Shown piece after piece: positions 1 through 10,410 of a DNA stretch of 64,000 nucleotides (positions are counted from its first letter, which is position 1; each line of letters begins with the position of its first letter). The stretch comes from Pleurostoma richardsiae (taxonomy: Eukaryota; Ascomycota; Sordariomycetes; Calosphaeriales; Pleurostomataceae). Where the stretch lies: the NCBI GenBank assembly GCA_030052745.1, contig JANBVO010000013.1:496001-560000 (forward strand). Reading direction: 5' to 3'. The position numbers and the translations under genes are program-made. The notes beneath the pieces were generated by a model. It had not been told where the DNA came from. It saw nothing but the letters and a program-made list of their open reading frames with translations, and made no database searches.

Positions 1-527
1 CTGCTTCCCGGCCTCGACAATTTCTCCCACATTGGCGGGTTCCTCATGGGCCTCGCCCTGGGTATCTCCGTTCTGCACTCGCCCAACGCCCTCAGACGCC
101 GGATTGGCGATGATTCACCGTACTCGTCGGTCACCGCCGGGTATGCTGGCAGTGGCACCCCGCCATCGTTCCTCAAGAACCCCGTCGGCTTCTTCAAAGG
201 GCGCAAGCCGCTCTGGTGGGCCTGGTGGCTGCTCCGGGCCGGCACGCTCGTGGCGGTGACGGTCGTCTTCATCGTTCTGCTGAACAACTTCTACACCTAC
301 CACAAGACTTGCAGCTGGTGCAAGTATCTTAGCTGCATCGTAAGTATTCCGAGTCCCTGTGGCAACATTCCTTTTCTCCGCGTGCTTTTCGCTAACTCGA
401 TCTATAGCCGGTCAACAACTGGTGTGACAATGGGTTGACGTTCACCAACACGACGACTAGCGGCAGCAGCAAGCGAGACATGGTCATAGAAGGATGGGAA
501 CACGTCGCGAAGCTCTACGCCGCGTGA
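1..527 (+). CDS. Rhomboid family intramembrane protease, C-terminal part
   Basis: The gene runs in from the left edge, so its start is not seen. Exon 1..339 is open in frame 1. It is followed by an intron 340..407 (GTAAGT donor, CTAAC branch, TAG acceptor) and a last exon 408..527 ending in TGA. The first visible residues, DNFSHIGGFLMGL, match the last catalytic helix of eukaryotic rhomboids, in which the histidine (tenth residue in the window) pairs with a serine that lies outside. After a linker with a basic patch (KGRKPLWW) comes one more hydrophobic helix (about residues 79-95) and a short Cys-containing tail. Family knowledge: rhomboids cut membrane proteins within the bilayer. The long C-terminal extension fits the larger fungal secretory-pathway type rather than mitochondrial Pcp1, but that assignment is inference. 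Confidence 0.75.
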
Positions 528-2309
528 AGACAGGTTGTGCGTGGTGGGAACAGGTTCATTGCTCTCCTATTCGGCTCGATCATCTATGCTATGCATGCAT
601 GAAGGAGGGATCGTGTTTTAAGGCCGGATTTGTTTCGCAGGTTTGCACAGCGACGGCGTTTGTAGGACTTACGACAGACATTGGAACAAACGGATAAGAC
701 GGCTCATCACGGCAGATTGGGAGCCATAGTTGGGTCTTGGTTGGTTGCATTAGGCCGCCAACCGCTGGGATCTCTCACCATAGGTACCATCCGGGGTAGC
801 CCCCGCACGGTACAGAGAATCCTACCGAAAGAACTGTCTCCGATTCCGATCAATCCGGCATTATGCAGTGCAGTGTAGGGTTTTGCTCACAGACGAACTC
901 TGCTATCGAGGCCTACGGGCTGGGGGTATCTTGCACAGTGGGATTTTCAGCTCAACTTCCCTGAAAGGATAGTGGGAAATACTACATGGTAAATTTTGTT
1001 TACTGTTACACCATTCGTTCCAGCTCTCAGAAGCGGTGAGACAGTTCTCTTGGTAGGGTCCTCCGTACAGTACGTAGCACTCAGGGGTGCTAAATCAGCC
1101 AAGTCAGCCCAACCGCTGATCAGTAGGAAGCAATGATGGAATTGGATGTGTTTTCCTATTATCTAACTGTTACCGAAAGTGGACTGTCCTGTCTTCCTCT
1201 TTATGAATGGGCCTTACCCCTCGCAAGTGCTCAGATTATTTTACCCTCTGTCTTTGCCCATCCGTACGCGAGAGAGAGGCAGCTTTCCTGTCAGCAGTAG
1301 CTGGCATACCTGCTGGAGTTTCTCTTCCCTGCAGTCTTCTAGATAGAAGGATGGCAGCCTGTCCAAGGAGGACAGGCTAAGTCGGCTTTTCCTTCGTTGG
1401 TCCTCCTTGGCTCGGCTGGTGAGTATCATCGATCTACTTGTAGCTCTTTAGTGAGGCATCCGAGGATACGCCTTTATGATGGAAACTTCTACTTTGCATG
1501 GCTTATCTGAGCGGTGGCTTGGGCACAGCTGCCATGATGCCAACATCTTGTTTTCTCTGATATGTCGTATCGTATCTCTCTTACTAAGGGCGAATCATGA
1601 TTTCGACAACGGGCCAGAGACACAACTTGCTAACCTGCGTACTGGGCTAGGGAGGAAGCAGTGCCTTCAGCAGCTTAGATATAAGGAGCGAGTAAAGAGC
1701 GCTATCCTGTTGGACGAGCCAGACTCGATCTCTGTCGACTTCCGATTATGACAAAGACGAGGTCGTACCCCTCAACGCTCATACTGTGTCCTCTCAGCAC
1801 CCGGAGATGTTTCGAGCCAGTCACTACCTTGCCTGGATGGCTATGACTTTCCAACCTCCATACCCGCCTTCCCACATTTGCTTCCCATGTCCGGACCCTG
1901 CGCGCCCTTTCTCTCGGACTAAGCCCAGCTGTTCACCAGGAGCTTGGCGAGAGATCCCCGCAATAATACTGCCCTTCCCTCCCGGATTATTCCCCTTTCA
2001 GGGTATGGGTATGCCTTCTGTAGTGACTGTCTGGGAGTTTGCCTGGGGATGCTTAATGTAGCCTTTCTCAGTCCCAAATCCCTCTTCCTATCTGCCGGGA
2101 GTGCAGGGACGCAAGCTGAGGATCCAGTTTGTCGCAATCGCCCCGTAGCTCGGTATAGGACTCGGCGACGGGATTCTTCTCTCACTCCTCCCACTGGTAG
2201 GTCGTAAGAAAGCGCCATGGCTTCCAAAGACCGGACAGTTGAAACCTAGAGATCTGTACCCTCTATATCTGCTGCTGGGATTATAAGTATCCCCGTGACT
2301 GCTTCATCG
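528..2309. other. Gene-poor intergenic stretch
   Basis: About 1.8 kb lies between the rhomboid gene and the zinc-cluster regulator, whose 3' ends face each other. Both strands hold only short open frames (up to about 100 codons), with no recognisable domain and no exon-like chain. I see no repeat, RNA gene or transposon part in it. Confidence 0.6.
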
Positions 2310-4165
2310 TCACCTCTCCAGCCCGTACTCCACAAAGATAGGATCGAGCTTGTGCCTCCACCGCGGGTCCAGCGTCTCGTAGATGCCCCTGACCTGGTTC
2401 TCGCCCGTCTTCCCGATGAGCCACAGGTCCTCGTAGCGGATCCACAGCGCGAAGAAGTGCGCCAGCACCACCAGCGCGCGGGGGCGCCGCTGCGCCAGGA
2501 ACTCGGTGAACAGCTCGGGCGCCCACACCGCGAAGGCGGCCAGCCGGCGGCACACGGCGAAGAGGGGCTCGCCGGCGCGGACGGCGCGCTGCACGCTGCC
2601 CACGTAGCTCAGCACGCGGTGGTAGATGCCGCGCGTGACCTTGTCCTCGGTGTCGTGGTCGCCCACGCCGCCCGTGCTGCCGCCGTCGTTGTCCAGCAGC
2701 CACAGGAGGTGCGCGCGGTTCTCGTGCGTGAACATCTCGTCCGGGTCGAACTGCGGGCCCGAGCTCATGAACCCGGAGATCTTGTCGCTCGCTGCCCCGG
2801 TCCCCGCCCCCGTCCCCGCCCCCGTTCCTCCTCCTCCCCCGCTCCAGCTGGCCCCGGCGAGGTACCCCTTCGCTACCTGGAACACCGCCCCGGCGCCCTT
2901 GCCCATGCGCAGCCACTCCAGCGGCGGCTCCCAGGGCCGCGTGGGCAGCGTCTGCACGAGCGCGAAGATGTGGTGCAGGATGGTCATGCTGGAGATGCAC
3001 ACGCGGTCGGCGTTCTCGCGGCTCAGCGCGCCGACCGCGCGCCGCTGCTCGCGCAGCGCCATGGCCAGGTACTGCTGCTGCATGAGCCGCAGGGCGTCGC
3101 GCTCCGCCGGGTCGCTGCTCGCGGCCCACATGCTCAGCGCGCTGTGGGCGAACATGCTGTACAGGATGCCGTCGTCCTCGAAGGCCATGGCCGGGATGTC
3201 GCGGCCCCACATGAACGAGCTGCCGCCGCCGCCGCCGCCGCCCCCTGCGCCTGCGCCTGTGCCTGCGCTCGTGCTGGCGCTAGGGGCAGCGCCGAAGGAC
3301 GAGGACGAGGAGGGGAACTGTTGCTGCTGCCGCTGCTGCCGCTGCTCCTCGTCCGCCAGCGTGTGCCTCGGCGGCGGCTGCGGGCCGTGCTTGCCCCCGT
3401 GCGAGTGGAACTGCTGCGACAGCTTGAGCATGTAGTTGTGCATGAGCCGCAGCTCCATGATGCGCCGGTCGCGCGACTCGGGCATGTTGTCGAACATGTC
3501 CTCGCCGCTGGCGCTCTCCAGCAGCCGCGCGTGCAGGTCCGCCGCCGTGTGCGGGCCGGTGCCGGGGTCGCCAGCCTCGCCGGCGGAGAGGAAGGGCGTG
3601 TCCGAGGAGTTGGTGGTGGTCGTCGTCGCCGGCGTGGTGGCGTAGGTGAGCGGTGGCGAAGGGCCCAGCGAGGATTGGAATCCACCGCCGCCGGTGGGCG
3701 GCGACACGGCCGACTCGGGTGGGATGGCTTCCACGGAGAGCGCGACCGGCGAGGGCGACGTGTCGAGGTGGCCGCCTCTGGTGTCGGACCTGGTGACCCT
3801 CGGGTGGTTGCTGGTCCTGCTGCTGCCGGCGCTGCTGCCGCTGCCATTGCTGGCAATTGCCTGGGCCTCCCTCACGCTTGTGGGGGGATAGACGCAATCG
3901 ACGGAATGGCGACTGCAGCCTCCGCAGGCTGGCCGTTGTTCATCGCACTTCAAACCGCTGGTCAGCTCGGATTGATCCAGTGCCCAGAGGCGCATGCAGG
4001 CATCGGACCCTGCCAAGCCCGTTCGTGGGAGGCCAAGCTTTTCTCACTCACCTTGACTCTCCGGGCTTTGCACCTATAGCAGCCCGTCCTGGACTTCTTG
4101 TGGTAGAGTCGCGGGCCAACGCCGCGACGCGAGCCCGCCGCATCTCCAGTTATGAAGTCGTCCAT
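2310..4165 (-). CDS. Zn2Cys6 transcription factor, UPC2-like
   Basis: The model has exons 4165..4052 and 3947..2310 with a 104 bp intron, giving 583 residues. The intron splits the zinc cluster: exon 1 ends at GCYRCKARRVK and exon 2 begins CDEQRPACGGCSRHSVDC. The join restores the C-x2-C-x6-C...C-x2-C-x6-C pattern of a GAL4-type binuclear cluster at residues 29-57. The middle is low complexity (Gln, Gly, Gly-Ala runs). The C-terminal half (LHHIFALVQTLPTRPWEPP, then PHENRAHLLWLLDND-like text) resembles the domain of fungal UPC2/sterol-uptake regulators. It is nuclear and DNA-binding by family. The target genes are unknown, because no sterol gene lies nearby. The start is the ATG that precedes a basic patch right before the cluster. 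The family assignment is sure; the UPC2-like subgroup is likely. Confidence 0.85.
2795..2840 (-). repeat. Coding minisatellite, Gly-Ala/Gly-Thr run
   Basis: Short imperfect C-rich units (CCCGTCCCCGCC type) repeat here. On the minus strand they encode an alternating GTGAGTGAGTGA stretch in the zinc-cluster regulator. Such tracts change length readily between strains. Confidence 0.6.
3222..3244 (-). repeat. GCC triplet run encoding poly-glycine
   Basis: A run of GCC triplets, read as GGC on the minus strand, encodes a poly-Gly linker in the regulator. It is directly followed by a (CTGCGC)-like run that encodes the Gly-Ala segment. This is a candidate simple-sequence length polymorphism. Confidence 0.65.
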
Positions 4166-5016
4166 TGCTGCGTCTGGTCCACGCCGCGAGCCTTACGTGT
4201 ATTACGTGCACTTCATTGCCGGTCGCAGAGCTGAGCTTGAGAGAGGAGGAAGTGATCGCTCACCCTCTCAGAAGGCCCCTCGGAGTGGAGGAAGCTTAAT
4301 CTCCTGTTGGGGGTCTCGAAGGATTCACGCCGGCGCACCGCCGGCAGCCCAAAGTGCCAGAGCCAACGGCCATCAACCCCACTCCAGCCGCTTTTGCGTA
4401 AGCTCTTGCCGGCCTGTTCTCCAAGGTGTTGGGGGACGGGACCACTGCACCCCTGCCGCCCTGGTGTGACTGGTCTGCATCGGGGGAATCGAGCGGGCCA
4501 GTCATTCATTTCTCCGGGCGTCGAGCGTGTGCCGACCTATTTACGGCACAGCCCTATGGTAGCTCGGGAGGCGTTCCGCGTCCAAGCCTCGCTTATCGGC
4601 CGATACCTTGGCGGTGAGATGCCTCCGCAAGCCACCGACGACGTTGTGAGACTTGTGACAAAGTACGAAGTGCGATTAGTAGTCTGGATCCAGTGCATCT
4701 ACTCTGATGACGAAAGGGGAATCGTGGTACGAGGCGTGCCGGACGACCCTAGATAAGCCGGAACACGGCGAATGGTGCAAGACACCGACATGCATGATGG
4801 AAATACGAGATAACGAGAGCTGTCCCAAATCGTGACTCCTCTGTATTCTGTCCTATGGCTTCCACGCCGTCCTCCTAGGAGGTTTATATTCCATATCCCT
4901 AGAACCGTCCGGCCGAGATCAGCAACTATGGCAACGGCACTGATAGCCTTTGCCGAGCTCCATATGCATGCAAAGCCTTGAGGCGCCGTCTATCTACCCT
5001 GTGTTCGGCCTTATCC
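4166..5016. other. Upstream region of the zinc-cluster regulator
   Basis: About 850 bp separate the regulator's start from the 3' end of the telomeric OB-fold gene. The regulator's promoter must lie here. Apart from the paired TTACGTG motif near its start codon I see no gene or repeat. Confidence 0.6.
4193..4208. promoter_or_regulatory. Paired TTACGTG motif upstream of the regulator
   Basis: Two copies of TTACGTG start nine bases apart (4193 and 4202), 28-43 bp upstream of the regulator's ATG. The ACGTG core is the half-site of many bHLH and bZIP factors, including fungal SREBP-type proteins. Regulation by such a factor is only an inference from the sequence. Confidence 0.3.
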
Positions 5017-8000
5017 TCACTTGGCGTGGTTCACCTCCGCGAATTTCTGGTTCGCCTTGTCCAGCTTCGCCTTGGCCGGTTCTCCCAGCGCGCCGTACCA
5101 CTTTCGCAGATCCGTCAGGTACGCCACCTCCTCGTCGCTCAGCTCCACCGGCGGGCCGCGGATCTGCGCCAGCCCGTCCTCGCGGTCGAACACGGCCCAG
5201 CTGGACGCGTCGTGCGTGCGGAGCCCGAAGCCCTTGTCCTTGAGCGCCACGACTGTGAACCCGCGCAGGAGGATGGCGTCGCCCGGCTTGACGACGGGCA
5301 GGTAGTCCTTGTGCGCGCGGTAGAACTGCACCTCGACGACGTGCATCGGCGCGACGGACGGGTCTGTCACGTTGAAGGACATCATGTACTGGCGCGGGCC
5401 GCCCTTGGCTCTCTGGGCGTCGGGCGGCTGGGTCGTCGCGACGACGGCGGCGTCGAGGTTCTTGTTCAGGTGGCTGCGCAGCGTCTTGAGGGTGACGCAG
5501 TCGGGCATCTCCGTTCGTAAACGCTTGGTGAGCTCCAGCTTCATCTGGGTGGCCGTGCCATCCAGCTCCCGTCCTTTCTTGGTAGGCGAGTTGATGGCGG
5601 CCTTGGCAAGTTGCACACTTGTATCCTCATCGGACTCCGGCTCACGCTGGAGGCTTTTAGATGTCGCGCGGGTGGTTCTGGGAACCTCCTGGGTTGGTGC
5701 CAAAGTTCGCTTGCCGCGCTTTGGTGGGAGTGCAGCTCTGGCGAGTTGGATGCTCGGGTCGTCAGGAAGGTGTGCTGTTCCCGGGCTGGAGGAAATATGC
5801 GCGAGGCTTTTCAAGCTGGCCTCACCTCCGACAGCAACGGTGATGGCATCCTGAGTAGGCTGTGACGCGATCGGCTGATCCGGCTTCTCTTCTTGGCCAA
5901 GCCTCGGCGAAGATACCGCTGGAGTCTCCATGTTGGTCTGTTCGGGCTGCGCCGATTCCTCCAAATGCGACTCTTCGATCTGATGCCTCGTGGGTGTCTC
6001 CGCCTTTTCGGCGCTGAGGTTGTGGGCTAGATCAGGTTCTCCGGTCGATCTTGCTTCGAGATCAGGTTCATCTGAAAGTGTATTGTCACCTTCCGCAGTA
6101 GTCCGTGCGTCGGTCACCTCGCCGTGCAGTCCTTTCGAGTTGGGCTCGTCGACTTGTTGTGTGACTGCCTCAGGCAAATCAACGTGCTCGACAGGAGGCT
6201 CTACTGCCCTCTCGGATGCAGGAGTTTCACCCAGCTTGGGAGAAGCAGCCGCGGGCTCAGCAGCTTCCTTTGCAAGTTCTGCATGTTCAACAGCGCTAGG
6301 TGCTACAGCAGAAGTGGAGGGCAGAATGGCCTCGTGGAGGACCTCAGGGGTGTCCTGAGTTTCGTCTTGTTCTTCCACGACAGATTCGGTGGCATGAACA
6401 AGGGCCTCGGAGGTTTGCGTTTCGAGGGGAGTCAACAGCTGACCAGCTTCCTGCACATCCTCTTGACTAGGCCGCTCAATAGCTGTGGAGATATAGAGAT
6501 CTTTCTCCACCGCTTGCGTTTCGAACTGCTCCTGGGTTAGAGGAGGAGAGGACGGCGCGACCGGAGCATCTCTGCGCTCGATGAGAACATCTTCAGTCGG
6601 GATCTCGGGACCGTGTCCCGCGGTCGGTCCCACATCCTGAACATCGGCCATGTCTTCGTCTTTCTCTCGAGGCGGCTCGTGGACGCTAGCCATGTCCTCA
6701 TCTTCCGCAACGGGCTCAACCGTTCGGACACTGGCCATATCCTCGTCTTGCTCCACGGACTGGCGTGATTCTTGGGCATCAGCCATGCTTTCGTCTCTCT
6801 CCGCGGTTGAGGCGATCTCTTGAGCGTCGACCATACTTTGATCTCCCTCCACAGACGGCTCCGCTTCCTGGACATCAGCCATGTCCTCGTCCTTCTCCTC
6901 ACTGGGCCGGGTTTCTTCGGCAACCGGCTCATGTTCCGCATCTAGCTCCATAGAAGGATCTTCAAGCAGTTGGGGGGACTGATCTTCTGTTGGTGGAGCT
7001 TCCTGTGGCACCTCGGACATAGGAGTGTCACCATGATCCCTTTCCTTCTCGGCTGCCTGCTCGGGTTGCGATGCGATGGGTGACACCAGCTGGGACGAGG
7101 ACTGTGGCCCCGCTTCGTCCGATTCTGCCGAGGCTTGCTTCTCGTCCGTCACAGCATCATTGCCCTGTTGATGGTGCTGCAATGTTGGACCTTCTTCAGG
7201 CTCCGGCTGAGCCTCCTTGGCCTGCTCAGCGCCCTTTTCATCCAATGCCTGTGCGGCTTGGGGTTGATTAATAGACGCTTCCACGATTACTTGCTTCGTG
7301 ACGCTTTTTTCTTCGACAACGACGAGTTCTTCCTCTTCCTCGTCGTCCTCAAGAAGTTCTTCTTCCTCTTCATCGAGGAGCTCAGAGGGTTCGCTAACCT
7401 CGGACACTTCGCCCTCTACGCTTTCTGCTTTTTCCTCTTCTTCACGTCGGGAACCCACAGCGTGATTGTGAGACCCTACGGTGCCACTTATGTTGCCATC
7501 CTCAGATTCAGAGTCACCCGCTGCATCCCGGACCAAGCCTTCTTCAGCCGTCAGGTCATCCTCGAAATCTTCAGATCCTTCTTCTAGCTCATCTTCCTCG
7601 CTATCATCTTCCTCGCCATTTTCTGATCCCTCTTCATCCTCATCCTCGTCTTCGTCCTCGTCCCCTTCTTCCCCCGTACCTCTTTTAATGGTAGGAGGTT
7701 GAGGCTGTCGAGGAGTCGGAGCCTTTTGCTCGTCCTCATCTTCTGAGTCGGATATCAGATCTATCACGACCGGTGCGGCTTTCGCTGGAGGCGGACCGGA
7801 GGGCAACAACGACCTCGGCTGTGCGGTATATTGGCCATAGTCATCATCCTCGTCGTACTCTCCGTCATAGCTGCCCTCTTCGTCATCGTCTTCACTTTCG
7901 TCTTCATCGATGGCCTCATTATCAGAAACCAACCCGAGGTGCTCCCGGTCATCTGATCCGTCGTTTTCATCGTCTTCATAGTCCGCGTAATTCCTCATAT

Positions 8001-9883
8001 CATAATCGGCTCCTATGCGATCATCGGCCACATACTCTTCGTCGTGGTCACCGCTTAGATAGTCATCCTCAAATTCGTCTCCGTCGTCGATGTCTTCCTC
8101 GGCATCAGCGGCGGCATCAGCCAGTTCCTCGCCTCCTTGGCGATAAATCGGCTCTTCTGCTACCTCTTGCTCCTGTTCTTCAACGGCTCCCTCGTCTGTT
8201 ACCTCGGGTTCAGGTGTCTCGGGCTCAGATCCATTCGAGTGCAGATCGTCCTCTACCGGGTGAGGTTCTTCGGCCAGTTCACCTGCAGCTTCAACATCGA
8301 TGCGTGCGGCTACTTGATTAGGGTCCATTGATTTGGAACTGATAGGCCAGAGTGGAATCGCACGATCTCTGGTCTCCCCCTCGTGACTAGGAGATCTACC
8401 GTGAGCCTGAGTATCGTAATGATGCTCCGGCTGAGGCAAGGGATGTAGTGAGCCATTGCTTTCTGGAGGAAGGGAAGAGTTCGCAGTATGTGGATGTCCT
8501 AGAAAGGACTCTGGGTAATCATCATGTTCTTGGCCAATGCCCGCGTCATCCACAGGGGCCACTGCTTCTGGCGCTTGCTCGTACAACGGTTGAGGATGGT
8601 GGGAGAAGCCGAACCTGACTTGATCACCGAGGGATATCTGCGATTCGCCAAAAGACGGACCTGGAACGGCCGCCTCGAACCGCGGCGCTCCGTATCCGGC
8701 GCCATCTGGTAGGAAGGGAGAGAACAGAGATGGATTTGTGGCCGTCAAGTCTGGTCCAGGAATAGCAGTTTGTGGAGGCGACGTCTGAATGCCAACCCCC
8801 GAAGGTTGATTGGCGCTGTACGCTTCTATACCCCCCATGTTCGCGAGAGGTGCACTGTAATATTCCCTCTCTCGGGCTTTATTAGGCGAGGCTGCTTCAG
8901 GCATGGCAAAACTGTGAGAGGCAGCGATCGGCTGTGTCTCAGGGATGGGAATGAGGTCTAGCTCGACCGTCTGGCAGCCCTCATCCATCATTTCCGGTCT
9001 GGGGCCAGGGGAGCTTGCAGCTGGGATTACCGTGGGCTGCTCCGTCTCCTGGGGCTCCTCGTGAACTTCTGGCTCAGGACTTGCCGAAGCAGAGGTATAT
9101 CTCCACATCCCACTGTGTCGACCGTATTTAGGCCGCTTGCGGCCTTTCCCCTTGCGGCCGCCATCGTCTTCAAAGATATCAAAGTCCTCGTCCAGCAGAG
9201 CGCCATAAGAGGTCCTCGCCCTCTTGATGAAGGCGGGGGACTCATACTCGTTGGGTTCCACCTCATCGAAAGCGCGGCGCGGTGTTGCTCGCGTGGCTGG
9301 TGTTCGATCAGGTCCAGGCTCGTGTTGGGACTCAGTTTCGGGGATTGCAGGCACGTCAATTGCTGGGGGTTCGGGAACTGTCAGCTCGTCGGTGGGTTGG
9401 TCGACTTTGAGAATCTTAGTTTCCCCGGTCTCTCCAGACTTGACCTGTATTGAATTAGAACTGGTCTGCGCCACAACATATCTAACATGCCATGCCTACC
9501 TCTGCGACGAGCTTGTGTGAATACTTTAGCTGCCACTCGAGACGCGAACCCGGTGGACGGGCTGGGGTGTCATCTTGGGCCCACTCGACACCATCCAAGC
9601 TGAGCGTGATCGCGTCGCCTCCTCCTATGCCACAGTCTGCTACTGCCTTTGCGCTAGGGCCGCTAAGTTGGACGCGCACGAGTCCCTTGACGCGTCGTTG
9701 TCGGACATCTGGCTCAGCAAGCAAAAACGCGATTGACTTCTTGACTGAACTGTAAGGCCAGGTGATGGTGACTTCTCCCGCCACGAGTCGCTTAGGCTGA
9801 TCGCCGATATCTGGGCGGAGGTGCGCAATGGGTGTCGTCTCCCCCGACAGGGCAGCGCTCTCCTTGTCCTCCCTGGTGGCCAT
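5017..9883 (-). CDS. Telomeric single-strand DNA-binding (POT1/Cdc13-type OB fold) protein
   Basis: Exons 9883..9500 and 9444..5017, with a 55 bp intron, give 1603 residues. The last ~180 residues (from about MKLELTKRLRTEMPDCVTLK, through DYLPVVKPGDAILLRGFTV and WAVFDREDG) look like the telomeric OB fold of the POT1/Cdc13 family (Telo_bind). The N-terminal ~130 residues (GEVTITWPYSSVKKSIAFLL, GLVRVQLSGPSAK) form a second conserved block, probably also OB-like. Between them lie about 1300 disordered residues: a strongly acidic Glu/Asp stretch (roughly 575-845) and a 16-residue tandem repeat (about 977-1075). The role expected from the family is binding the telomeric G-strand in the nucleus. 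The architecture recalls Cdc13 more than compact Pot1. Orthology to either is not settled by eye. Confidence 0.8.
6618..6905 (-). repeat. Six tandem copies of a ~48 bp coding unit
   Basis: Within the telomeric protein, units of the form E-x-D-[EQ]-[DS]-M-[AV]-[DS]-[VA]-[QRH] recur six times. The conserved Met codons fall at 6882, 6834, 6786, 6738, 6693 and 6651 (minus strand), so spacings are 48, 48, 48, 45 and 42 bp. The two units nearest the C-terminus are shortened by one and two codons. The reading frame is kept throughout. Confidence 0.85.
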
Positions 9884-10410
9884 TTCGCGATGTCTTATGT
9901 CGAGGGGAACACAGGATCATGCCTCAGAGCTTCTTCGCGAAAAGGTTCCGCGGGTCGCACATCGTTCAGCGCGGTAGGCAGTAGGGGGGGAATTCTCAAC
10001 TTGGAATTCGTGAGAATCAATAGATCCTCCAGATGCGCCAAATGTAGAGCTGAGGATATGCGGTTAGCATCAAGACGGATTGGCATTGAAGCTCTGAGCA
10101 GTTGCTGTGGCTCGGGAGCTTAACCGCACCGGTGCCAAAGTGGGAAGGCGGTGAGGTGGGCCAATACGGCAGAATGAGCTGGTGGAGCCCAGCTCCGACG
10201 GCGGCAGTTCCTTATCGCTCCGAAAGCACGCAACCTCAATAACACACCATCCAAGACTTTTTGCTCTACAAGTGTAGAGGATCAGTCTTCTTTTCTCTTT
10301 TCTCTTTTCTTCGTGGACAGTCGTCGAGGGCATATACTGAGTTGCCTCCTCTTCGGCCACTCTGTCGCCCCAGCTGTTCTCTTTCTCATCTTCATCAGTG
10401 CGCGAGCGCA
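9884..10410. promoter_or_regulatory. Divergent promoter, telomeric protein / FMO
   Basis: These 527 bp separate two genes that read away from each other, so both promoters should lie here. On the FMO side there is a CT-rich tract at 10288-10312, which is typical just upstream of transcription starts in filamentous fungi. No TATA box is obvious. Confidence 0.5.

Noticed and set aside
2295-4079. A 594-codon open frame on the plus strand opposite the zinc-cluster regulator.
   Set aside because: It is the G+C-rich mirror of a well-supported gene, of Arg/Ala/Pro/His composition without any domain.
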